Shown piece after piece: positions 25,879 to 32,041 of a stretch of DNA of 35,560 nt. The notes beneath the pieces are model-generated. The model had not been told where the DNA came from and ran no database searches. It saw nothing but the letters and a program-made list of their open reading frames with translations. The translations under genes and the position numbers were made by a program. This stretch comes from Clostridium sp. GTDB lineage: Bacteria > Bacillota > Clostridia > Peptostreptococcales > Peptostreptococcaceae. Every line of letters begins with the position of its first letter. Positions within the stretch are counted from its first letter, which is position 1. Where the stretch lies: contig JALFMW010000212.1 of assembly GCA_022782605.1 (NCBI GenBank), positions 1 through 35,560 on the forward strand, written 5' to 3'.

Positions 25879-26190
25879 TTAGAAGTAAGAAATCAGTATC
25901 AGAAACTGATATTTCAGTAAATAAAACTTCATATGTAACAAATATCACAAGAGCAAAGATAGTTAATTACGGCAGAATACATTTTATTAATATTGCATGT
26001 ACAGTATCTCAAAGTCAAGTAACTATATTTAATACATCGTTAAATCCTACTTTTTTAACAGAATTAAATTTAGTTACAAACAATAATATGACAGCTAGAT
26101 GCGTTTTGAACACAAATGGAAATAGAGATTGCAAGAATCTCTAGCTCGAGCGAGGTTATTTACGTAAACGGTATTGTTATCATATAAAGA
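25879..26190 (+). pseudogene. Relic of a tail-fibre tip domain
   Basis: A frame without start codon (EEFRSKKSVSETDISVNKTSY, then VNYGRIHFINIACTVS) runs to about 26142 and reads like a fibre tip. A second shift is needed near 26134 to reach the end ARISSSSEVIYVNGIVII at TAA about 26190; insertion of two bases would restore NGNVEIARISSSSEV. CGGA is not involved here, so this is ordinary decay or a leftover of fibre-tip exchange. Confidence 0.6.
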
Positions 26191-26204
26191 AAAAGGAGAA
26201 AATT

Positions 26205-27272
26205 ATGATAAATAGAATATTAATAAGCAGAGATAAAAGAATAATATTGCATAGAGATAAACGAACGCTTGGAATGAATGGGGAGAACTTACAAGAAGTT
26301 CTTCTTTTTGTTTTAGATGAGAAGGTTGAAGGAACTGGAATAGTAGAAGTAGAATTGCCAGATGGGACAAAAGGAATGATAGAAGTTAATAGCACAGAAG
26401 AGGGGTACGAATTACCAGTAAAGTCAAGCCTTTTAACTCAAACAGGTTTTATAAAATTTCAATTAAGAATATTACATGATGATGTAGAGATATTCAAATC
26501 AGAGATATTACCGCTTGAAGTAAAAGACTCAATAAACGCAACCGCAACTATTCCAGAAGAATACCCAAGTTGGATAGATACACTAACAAATTTAAAACAA
26601 GATCTAGAAAAAGCAGAACAAGAAAGAGTATCAAACGAAAATGAAAGAATATCTGCAGAAGAAGAAAGACAAGAAAATTTTACTGAAATGCAAAAAACTG
26701 TTGAAAGTGCAGTAAGTAATATAAAAGATTTAACAGAAGAATACAACTCAAATGCAGAAAAAGAAACAAAGAAATTCAATGATAATGCAGCAGAGCAAAC
26801 AAAAAGCTTCAATGAAAATTCTGGCACCAAATTAGCAGAATACAACAAGACTCACACTGATAAAATAAAAGAATATGACGATAATCATAATGCAAAAACA
26901 AAAGCATTTGATGATAATGCTGCTACTAAATTAAGTGAGTACAACAAGAACGATGAAGCTAAAATTAGCGCATATAATGCAAATGATAAGGCTAAAACAG
27001 ATGCTTACAATGCTAATGCTGCAGTTAAATTAGAAGCATATAACAAGAATGATACTGATAAAACTAAAGATTACAACGATAATGCTACAAGTAAAACAGA
27101 AGCATTTAATGCTAATGTAACTGAAAAGATTGCAGAATATGATGAACATGCTACTGATTTAATAAATAGTGTGCAAGAAGTAATAAACAAGCAATATGAA
27201 GACACATCAGAAGAAATTACAGGAACTGTTGAAAATATAGAAGCTGCAGAAGTGGCAGAAGGAGAAGAATAA
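26205..27272 (+). CDS. BppU-like baseplate protein with eleven-residue coiled-coil repeats
   Basis: 355 residues. Residues 1-125 (DKRTLGMNGENLQEVLLFVLDE, VELPDGTKGMIEV, FKSEILPLEVKDSI) match BppU-type N-terminal domains that attach to the tail tip. Residues 179-321 are thirteen consecutive 11-residue repeats with an aromatic at position 2 and Asn/Asp at 3 (e.g. AYNANDKAKTD), a right-handed coiled-coil stalk. AAAAAGGAG precedes ATG. Confidence 0.78.
   Translation: MINRILISRDKRIILHRDKRTLGMNGENLQEVLLFVLDEKVEGTGIVEVELPDGTKGMIEVNSTEEGYELPVKSSLLTQTGFIKFQLRILHDDVEIFKSEILPLEVKDSINATATIPEEYPSWIDTLTNLKQDLEKAEQERVSNENERISAEEERQENFTEMQKTVESAVSNIKDLTEEYNSNAEKETKKFNDNAAEQTKSFNENSGTKLAEYNKTHTDKIKEYDDNHNAKTKAFDDNAATKLSEYNKNDEAKISAYNANDKAKTDAYNANAAVKLEAYNKNDTDKTKDYNDNATSKTEAFNANVTEKIAEYDEHATDLINSVQEVINKQYEDTSEEITGTVENIEAAEVAEGEE
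26739..27167 (+). repeat. Thirteen tandem 33-bp coding repeats
   Basis: The DNA encodes thirteen exact-length 11-residue units with Tyr or Phe at codon 2 of each unit (residues 180, 191, 202 and so on to 312). Codons are diverged, so it is a protein-level repeat, not a recent DNA array. Confidence 0.8.
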
Positions 27273-27273
27273 T

Positions 27274-27526
27274 ATGAGTGAAGCAATACTCGTAGCAATT
27301 ATAACGCGGAGGACTATCCCTAGTAGGGGTAGTCTTTTCAAATATGTCTAGTAATAAAAAAATAGAAAATGCATTAACAACTCAACAAGCAGTAACAGAC
27401 ACTAAATTAGAAGAATTAACAAGAGAAGTAAGAGCACACAATAATTTTGCACAAAGAGTGCCGGTTTTAGAAGAGCAAATGAAAGTTGCAAATCATAGAA
27501 TAGAAGATTTAGAAAGGAAGCAATAG
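27274..27526 (+). CDS. Lysis-module membrane/coiled-coil protein, frame restored by a CGGA +1 shift
   Basis: Frame 0 from ATG 27274 ends at TAG 27349-27351 after 25 residues. Reading CGGA 27307-27310 as Gly gives MSEAILVAIIT-G-GLSLVGVVFSNMSSNKK and 83 residues, with an N-terminal membrane helix joined to a coiled coil (VPVLEEQMKVANHRIEDLERK). This is the usual plan of the holin-accessory proteins placed before holins in Firmicute phages. Recoding joins membrane and coiled-coil halves. An internal ATG at 27344 has no good ribosome site. Confidence 0.78.
27307..27310 (+). other. CGGA recoding site 5
   Basis: Frame 0 reads ATA ACG CGG AGG ACT. Skipping the C reads ATA ACG GGA GGA CTA TCC CTA GTA GGG, giving IITGGLSLVG, the expected membrane segment. 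This is one of the three strongest sites. Confidence 0.82.
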
Positions 27527-27528
27527 TT

Positions 27529-27732
27529 ATGAAACAAGCATGGGAAGATTTAAAAAGTTTTGTAACAATAGCAATGATATTATTATTGTTTGTTATTGTA
27601 ATAGCAAATTTATTTGGAGCAGTATTAAGTGAAACAATACTAGTATTAGTAACAAATTTAGTAACAGCTGTATTTACATATTATTTCAGCAAAGGAAAGA
27701 CAGATAAAACAGAAGTAGACAAGGAGGACTAG
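27529..27732 (+). CDS. Holin
   Basis: 67 residues. Two closely spaced hydrophobic helices (ITIAMILLLFVIVIANLFGAVL region, then ETILVLVTNLVTAVFTYYF) end in a charged tail KGKTDKTEVDKED. Size, topology and position before the amidase indicate a small phage holin forming membrane lesions. Confidence 0.78.
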   Translation: MKQAWEDLKSFVTIAMILLLFVIVIANLFGAVLSETILVLVTNLVTAVFTYYFSKGKTDKTEVDKED

Positions 27733-27734
27733 TG

Positions 27735-27863
27735 ATGGAAGATAATGTACAAATAGAAACAGTAGAGTTTAAAGAAGAACTATATCAAAAGAATATAGCA
27801 GAAAATGATTTTTCTAATTCAGAAATAGACGGAATAGGAGATGATGACAATGCAAATAACTAA
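27735..27863 (+). CDS. Small acidic protein of the lysis module
   Basis: 42 residues, very acidic (MEDNVQIETVEFKEELYQ, ending DGIGDDDNANN), from ATG 27735 with AAGGAGG upstream. It overlaps the endolysin start. It contains CGG out of frame only. Function unknown. Confidence 0.5.
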   Translation: MEDNVQIETVEFKEELYQKNIAENDFSNSEIDGIGDDDNANN

Positions 27864-28575
27864 GATGTTAGTGCCAGAGAACAAATATAATATAAAATGT
27901 CCTTACGAAATGACTCCAGAATTTATCGTCATACATAACACAGCAAATGATGCATCAGCAATGGCAGAAATATCATATATGATAGGAAACAACAATAAAG
28001 TATCATATCATTGTGCAATAGATAATACTAGAATTGTACAAGGTGTGCCATTTAATAGAAATACTTGGAATGCAGGAGATGGAGGAAATGGCAACGGAAA
28101 TAGAAAAGGAATATCTCTTGAAATCTGTTATTCTAAATCTGGAGGAGAGGACTTTGAAGAGGCAGAAAAGTTAGCTGCAGAATATACAGCATATCTATTA
28201 AAACAATATGGTTGGGGAATAGATAAAGTAAAGAAACATCAAGATTTTGCAAATAAATATTGTCCACATAGAACTTTAGATTTAGGCTGGCAAAGATTTT
28301 TAGACATGGTTAGTTCTTATTTAGAAGACAAACCAGTTAACAATGAAAAAATAGAAAGTGGGAGTGATGAACCAGTGAAAACATATCAAAATGGAAGTAC
28401 AACAGAAGTTGTATATGCAGATACAGCTTGTACAAAAAGAATAGGAAGTTTGGATCCACGAGAAAGATGTGACTGCTTTGGAATATTCAATGACAGAGCG
28501 ATGGTAAGATATCAAGTTAATGGAAGCTCTAATTACAAGATGGGCTTTTGCAAATGGCTTGGGGGAGTAAAATAA
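27850..28575 (+). CDS. Endolysin, N-acetylmuramoyl-L-alanine amidase (Amidase_2) with SH3-like C-terminal domain
   Basis: 241 residues. The amidase domain (about 15-160) has zinc ligands in FIVIHNTA (His), KKHQDF (His) and KYCPHR (Cys), and the EICYS catalytic Glu region. The C-terminal 65 residues (YADTACTKRIGSLDPRERCDCFGI, MVRYQVNG, GFCKWLGG) are a small beta wall-binding domain. It cleaves the sugar-peptide link of peptidoglycan. ATG 27850 is 9 bases after AGGAG. An in-frame GTG at 28375 with GGGAG 10 bases upstream could make the wall-binding domain alone. Confidence 0.88.
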   Translation: MQITKMLVPENKYNIKCPYEMTPEFIVIHNTANDASAMAEISYMIGNNNKVSYHCAIDNTRIVQGVPFNRNTWNAGDGGNGNGNRKGISLEICYSKSGGEDFEEAEKLAAEYTAYLLKQYGWGIDKVKKHQDFANKYCPHRTLDLGWQRFLDMVSSYLEDKPVNNEKIESGSDEPVKTYQNGSTTEVVYADTACTKRIGSLDPRERCDCFGIFNDRAMVRYQVNGSSNYKMGFCKWLGGVK

Positions 28576-28587
28576 TATAAAAAGATT

Positions 28588-28625
28588 AGAGGCAAGTTGA
28601 AATTAATCAACTTGCCTCTTTTTTG
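28588..28625 (+). terminator. Strong terminator of the late operon
   Basis: AGAGGCAAGTTGA (28588-28600) pairs perfectly with TCAACTTGCCTCT (28607-28619), loop 6 bases, followed by T6. It closes the late transcript. Confidence 0.9.
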
Positions 28626-28778
28626 CATTTTATAGATAAATTTGAGATATAAAACTATATTAATGAAAAAATAAAAAGCTTCTAAAACGATTTATAGCCG
28701 TTGATTTTAAAGTAAAAATTGCGAATAATATTTGCAAAAATACATATAATATAAAGCGAATATATGTTTTAAAAACAA

Positions 28779-28807
28779 TTGACAGAATCATTTAAATGTG
28801 ATAAAAT
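28779..28807 (+). promoter_or_regulatory. Promoter of the Panacea cassette, distal copy
   Basis: TTGACA (28779-28784), 17-base spacer, TAAAAT (28802-28807). The 270 bases between late terminator and cassette contain no gene; they hold this and a second promoter. Confidence 0.6.
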
Positions 28808-28850
28808 ATTACAGAAATATTAAGTTTATATTACAATTTTATTAAAGTAG

Positions 28851-28881
28851 TTGACAAATATTTTCTAAAATATAATATAGT
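28851..28881 (+). promoter_or_regulatory. Promoter of the Panacea cassette, proximal copy
   Basis: TTGACA at 28851-28856 is followed by overlapping -10-like hexamers (TATAAT 28871-28876, TATAGT 28876-28881; spacers 14 and 19). The start of the first gene is 16 bases further. Confidence 0.5.
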
Positions 28882-28896
28882 ATAGGGGGAATAGTG

Positions 28897-29436
28897 ATGG
28901 AAATATTAAAAAATTTTAGTACCGAACCATCAGAAGCAATAAAACTTGCCTTATACATTAGAAAAAAATATTTAGAATACGGAGGAAGTATAAACAGAAG
29001 AACAATATCTCCAATCAAATTACAAAAAACACTATATTTTTTATTTGCATATTGGGGACAGTATATTTTAAAAAACAAAGAAAATTCAAATAGCGTAGAA
29101 GTAGACTATTCTGGATATAATGAATATTTATTTGATGATGATATTGAAGCTTGGACATACGGTCCAGTGGTTCCGAGTGTATTTCATGCTGAAAAATCTG
29201 GATGGTTAGATGCAAAAGAAAATTTTATAGATGGGTATCTTGAAGATGATCTTGTAAAAAAAGAATTTATAGATTATTTATTGCCTCAATTATTTGATAT
29301 TAGTGATTTTGGGTTGGTTGATTTATCTCATAAAGATGAGTGTTGGAAAGAACATTATAACGAGAATGAAGAAAGACATAATCAAATAATTCCAAAGGAA
29401 GAAATTATAAATGAATATTACAATAAAATCGCCTAA
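28897..29436 (+). CDS. panA: Panacea-domain (DUF4065, SocA/GepA-like) protein, candidate antitoxin
   Basis: 179 residues. KLQKTLYFLFAYWGQYI at 41-57 and EAWTYGPVVPSVFHAE at 84-99 are the two hallmark blocks of the DUF4065/Panacea domain. This domain is known as a versatile antitoxin module that pairs with many unrelated toxins, and in other proteins links substrates to proteases. ATG 28897 follows AGGGGGA. The gene has its own promoters, and overlaps the next gene by 26 bases, as in toxin-antitoxin pairs. The symbol is by domain only. Confidence 0.75.
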   Translation: MEILKNFSTEPSEAIKLALYIRKKYLEYGGSINRRTISPIKLQKTLYFLFAYWGQYILKNKENSNSVEVDYSGYNEYLFDDDIEAWTYGPVVPSVFHAEKSGWLDAKENFIDGYLEDDLVKKEFIDYLLPQLFDISDFGLVDLSHKDECWKEHYNENEERHNQIIPKEEIINEYYNKIA

Positions 29437-29992
29437 TCAAATTTCTTCCAAAATAATAAAAAATAATAGAATAGGGAATAAGATAATAGGTAAAGAAGAA
29501 ATTAATATAAATGGATTAAATATTAATGGGGCTTTACATTCAATAAATTTTGAGGAAAAATTATTTACCAATTGTGTTAAAAGTTATGAGAAAAAAATAT
29601 ATAAAGAAATAAAAGAAATATTTGATGACCTTTATTTTGGCAAGGCAAGTATAGAAGATAAATTTATATTATTAAGTAATGAAAGAGAAAATAGAGCAAA
29701 AGAAGAAAGGTTAGAAGATATTATAAAGGAAAGTTTAAATATAAATAAAATTCCGAGTTTAATGAAATTTAAGCCCAAACATAAAAAATCTGATAAAACT
29801 TTAGATGGAGTAAGGATTTATGTTCATTATGATATAAATACAGAGGAATTTTATTTATATTTAGTAGATTTATATCATTTAGGCATAGATGGATATAATG
29901 ACAATTTGGGTAAATATGATTTAAAAAACAGATATAAAGTTAATTCAGAAAATAAAAAGTGTATATCTAAAATTGCTGATGATTATATGTAA
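29411..29992 (+). CDS. Partner of the Panacea protein, candidate toxin of unknown type
   Basis: 193 residues, start overlapping the Panacea gene (AAAGGA about 11 bases upstream). Basic N-terminal third (ISSKIIKNNRIGNKIIG), helical middle (SYEKKIYKEIKEIFDDLY, EDKFILLSNERENRAKEERLEDI), and a beta-rich C-terminal core (DGVRIYVHYDINTEEFYLYLVDLYHLGIDGY split over residues 129-160) that could be a compact enzyme fold. I recognise no known toxin motif. Context alone suggests a toxin or defence effector. Confidence 0.5.
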   Translation: MNITIKSPNQISSKIIKNNRIGNKIIGKEEININGLNINGALHSINFEEKLFTNCVKSYEKKIYKEIKEIFDDLYFGKASIEDKFILLSNERENRAKEERLEDIIKESLNINKIPSLMKFKPKHKKSDKTLDGVRIYVHYDINTEEFYLYLVDLYHLGIDGYNDNLGKYDLKNRYKVNSENKKCISKIADDYM

Positions 29993-30021
29993 AGAACTAG
30001 CCACAAACTAGTTCTTTTTTT
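29991..30021 (+). terminator. Terminator of the Panacea cassette
   Basis: AAAGAACTAG (29991-30000) pairs perfectly with CTAGTTCTTT (30008-30017), followed by T-rich sequence. The cassette is therefore an independent transcription unit. Confidence 0.85.
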
Positions 30022-30063
30022 ATATTGAAATGTCAAACTTCGACAAACAATTCAAATTAAATA

Positions 30064-30132
30064 TGCTATAATAAAGAAGGGAATAAAAGATGTCTGGACA
30101 AAAGGGAAGTCTTTGCACTTCTCTTTTATTAA
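30064..30132 (+). ncRNA. Possible short terminated transcript or leader of the HTH gene
   Basis: An extended -10 element TGCTATAAT lies at 30064-30072. About 30 bases downstream AAAAGGGAAGT (30100-30110) pairs with ACTTCTCTTTT (30117-30127; one G-T), followed by ATTAATTT. Transcription would give a 50-60 base RNA, or a leader with an attenuator before the HTH gene. A 16-codon ORF (ATG 30090) lies over the hairpin. Confidence 0.35.
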
Positions 30133-30141
30133 TTTCATAAA

Positions 30142-30157
30142 GTTGCCCAAATGCAAC
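30142..30157 (+). promoter_or_regulatory. Operator copy 1 upstream of the HTH gene
   Basis: GTTGCCCAAATGCAAC is an inverted repeat (GTTGC-N6-GCAAC). Its TTGCCC can act as the -35 of a promoter with a GATATA-type -10 near 30167. A second copy lies after the gene. Confidence 0.65.
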
Positions 30158-30206
30158 AAGATACATGATATACAGATAATTGGACAAACTAAATCCAGGT
30201 GATTTT

Positions 30207-30407
30207 ATGAAAGTAGAAATATTATTAAAACAAGTAAGACTTGAAAAAGGAATGACACTTGAAATGCTTGCACAATTGTCAGGAATAAGTAAGGGGCATT
30301 TAAGCAAGATAGAGAGACAAGAAAGAGATCCAAAGATAAGTACATTAGTATTAATTGCTGATGCGTTGAAAGTTAATGTAAATGATTTATATAAAATTAG
30401 AAGATAA
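30207..30407 (+). CDS. Small XRE-type helix-turn-helix regulator
   Basis: 66 residues, a single HTH_3 domain: LKQVRLEKGMTLEMLAQLSGISKGHLSKIERQ, then DPKISTLVLIADALKVNVNDLY. ATG 30207 follows AGGTGA by 5 bases; an upstream in-frame ATG at 30180 has none. Identical 16-base inverted repeats overlap promoter -35 boxes before this gene and before the next one, so it probably represses itself and the 45-residue gene. Confidence 0.75.
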   Translation: MKVEILLKQVRLEKGMTLEMLAQLSGISKGHLSKIERQERDPKISTLVLIADALKVNVNDLYKIRR

Positions 30408-30445
30408 AAAAATTTTCGCATAAGAAATTGAGCTTTTTGTAAAAT

Positions 30446-30476
30446 GTTGCCCGAATGCAACATGGTTAGTTATATT
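30446..30476 (+). promoter_or_regulatory. Operator copy 2 and promoter of the 45-residue gene
   Basis: GTTGCCCGAATGCAAC at 30446-30461 matches copy 1 at 15 of 16 positions and extends to 7-base arms. TTGCCC (30447-30452), 18 bases, TATATT (30471-30476) form a promoter whose -35 lies inside the operator. Confidence 0.65.
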
Positions 30477-30505
30477 ACTACATCATATTCGAAAGGAGAG
30501 GTAGT

Positions 30506-30643
30506 ATGGATGTAGTAAAAGATGAAGTAATTAAAGAACTAAATTATATTGATGAGAAAAAGTATCAACAGTTTAAGAAAAAAATGGGGAAAAAGGGGGA
30601 TTATTTTAGTTTTAAAGAACTTGAAATATTACAAAAAATGTAA
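30506..30643 (+). CDS. Small protein next to attP, under the HTH regulator
   Basis: 45 residues from ATG 30506 (GGAGAGG upstream). Charged and helical: MDVVKDEVIKELNYIDEKKY, then KKMGKKGDYFSFKELEILQKM. The gene is followed directly by the left integrase arm sites. It could be a recombination directionality factor or an antirepressor; neither is shown by sequence. Confidence 0.5.
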   Translation: MDVVKDEVIKELNYIDEKKYQQFKKKMGKKGDYFSFKELEILQKM

Positions 30644-30653
30644 ATGTTTTTTA

Positions 30654-30670
30654 GCGTAATTTTAGCGTAA
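30654..30670 (+). promoter_or_regulatory. Left integrase arm-type sites
   Basis: GCGTAATTTTAGCGTAA holds two GCGTAA units 11 bases apart. An identical 17-mer lies 236 bases away on the other side of the core, as expected for arm-type sites bound by the N-terminal domain of a tyrosine integrase. Confidence 0.65.
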
Positions 30671-30736
30671 ATTAATACAAAAAACTTACTATAAAATGAT
30701 AATATATGCTAGTCAATGTTGTGTGATGAAATGCTA

Positions 30737-30792
30737 GAGTATCAAGCAATACAGACACTTTTATATATGTCCCCAATATTGCTTAGATACTC
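30737..30792. repeat. Inverted repeat abutting the attP core
   Basis: GAGTATCAAGCAATA (30737-30751) is the reverse complement of TATTGCTTAGATACTC (30777-30792) except for one extra base. The right arm ends exactly where tRNA identity begins. It may bind integrase/Xis or be a structured element; no gene is seen here. Confidence 0.5.
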
Positions 30793-30837
<45 letters not shown>

Positions 30838-30840
30838 CTG

Positions 30841-30881
30841 AAAATAAAGAGGTACAGCGATTTGCTATATCTCTTTATTTT
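30841..30881. terminator. Bidirectional terminator between attP core and integrase
   Basis: AAAATAAAGAG (30841-30851) pairs perfectly with CTCTTTATTTT (30871-30881), with further pairing inside. It would end the leftward integrase transcript and rightward read-through. Confidence 0.65.
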
Positions 30882-30889
30882 ATGCTTTG

Positions 30890-30906
30890 GCGTAATTTTA
30901 GCGTAA
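30890..30906 (+). promoter_or_regulatory. Right integrase arm-type sites
   Basis: Second exact copy of GCGTAATTTTAGCGTAA in the same orientation as the left copy, just after the integrase stop codon side. Confidence 0.65.
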
Positions 30907-30920
30907 TTGACAGTAAAAAA

Positions 30921-31979
30921 TTAAAACAAGTTGTCTAATTTTTGACTTGCTTTTTTATCTTCTTCTGAAACAGCATGTAAGTAATATGCTGAAGCGGTAG
31001 CTGGTAAGTGACCTAATCTATTTGCTATTGTTACAATATCTACACCTTTGGAGGCTAATATACTACCATTAGTATGTCTTAAATCATGCAAAGTAATATA
31101 TTTTAAATTATGCCTTTTAATAAATTTTCTCCACATTTTAGTATAAGTGGTAGGGCAATAGTTGAATATCAAATCACTAGGATTTTGATTATTGTAAATT
31201 TCTTTTAATTTATCTACTAATACTTGGGGTATAACAAACTGCCTTGACCTTTTGTTTTTTGTTTCTTTTAATTTAGTGCCATTTCGTTTTATGATCTTAT
31301 TTTGTATTACATGCATAATATTGTTTTCAAAATCTACATCTTGCCATCTTAGACCTAATACTTCACCACGTCTTGCACCAGTGTAAAATGAAACATATAC
31401 CATAGTTTTAAAAGGTTCTTCTTCGGTTTTTAGAGCATCAAACAATAATTTTATTTCTTCATTGTTGTATATTTCTTGTTCTTTTTTAGGCTTATTATAG
31501 TTTTTGGGAATAGTTACATATTTTGCGACATTCTCGTGTAAGTAATCCCATTGAATAGCCTTTTCTAAAATTGATGAAATTAGCTTTATATAGTTTTTAA
31601 TTGTTTTAGTAGACAAGTTATATTCGTTCAATAATTTATTGGTGAAATCTTGAATGTGAAGCCTTTTTAGCTTAGATAATTTGTATTTGCCAAGTTCTGG
31701 AAGAATATATTTATTTAATTGATAACCATAATTAATAACGGTAGTGTCTGATAAATTGTTTTTTGCGTATTTATCTATAAACATTTGAGAAAATTCCGTA
31801 AAAGTCATAGAGTTTTGCCTTGAATAGTTTCCTTTTTCAACTTCTGCTACAAATAAAGCTAGTTTTCTATTTGCTTCAGTAGGGGAAGATGCAGCCACAT
31901 ATTGACTATACCTTTCATTTTCATACATGTATTCTAATCGCCATTTGTTTTCTCCAGTTTTTCTTTTTGTTCCTGCCAT
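30921..31979 (-). CDS. int: Tyrosine recombinase integrase
   Basis: 352 residues. N-terminal arm-binding domain (about 1-50), core-binding SAM-like domain (60-160), catalytic domain with Arg203 (TGARRGEVLGLRW), Lys near 239, HDLRH at 298-302, LGH at 322-324 and nucleophile Tyr333 (YYLHA). It inserts the phage at a tRNA-Gly gene via the adjacent attP. RBS AAGGAGG precedes ATG on the minus strand. A terminator-like hairpin at 32001-32024 separates it from the upstream leftward genes. Confidence 0.93.
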   Translation of the reverse strand: MAGTKRKTGENKWRLEYMYENERYSQYVAASSPTEANRKLALFVAEVEKGNYSRQNSMTFTEFSQMFIDKYAKNNLSDTTVINYGYQLNKYILPELGKYKLSKLKRLHIQDFTNKLLNEYNLSTKTIKNYIKLISSILEKAIQWDYLHENVAKYVTIPKNYNKPKKEQEIYNNEEIKLLFDALKTEEEPFKTMVYVSFYTGARRGEVLGLRWQDVDFENNIMHVIQNKIIKRNGTKLKETKNKRSRQFVIPQVLVDKLKEIYNNQNPSDLIFNYCPTTYTKMWRKFIKRHNLKYITLHDLRHTNGSILASKGVDIVTIANRLGHLPATASAYYLHAVSEEDKKASQKLDNLF

Positions 31980-32000
31980 ATTGAAACCTCCTTATAAAAC

Positions 32001-32024
32001 AAGATAAGTATTGCTACTTATCTT
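32001..32024 (-). terminator. Leftward terminator/attenuator upstream of int
   Basis: AAGATAAGTA (32001-32010) pairs perfectly with TACTTATCTT (32015-32024). On the minus strand it is followed by TTGTTTTATAA, so it can terminate the repressor-operon transcript before int. Confidence 0.6.
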
Positions 32025-32041
32025 TAGTAATTATTTATTTT

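Noticed and set aside
26134..26190. A sixth recoding site in the fibre relic
   Set aside because: No CGG is present there; the frame is better restored by two missing bases, and the segment lacks a start, so it looks like decay.
26739..27167. CRISPR-like array
   Set aside because: The 33-base period is a coding repeat with no constant DNA repeat or spacers; no cas genes are seen.
1755..27310. Explaining the five frameshifts as random sequencing errors or ordinary pseudogenes
   Set aside because: Same codon, same following base, same direction and no other in-frame CGG make random error unlikely. A systematic context-specific base-calling error is not excluded and is listed as the main alternative.
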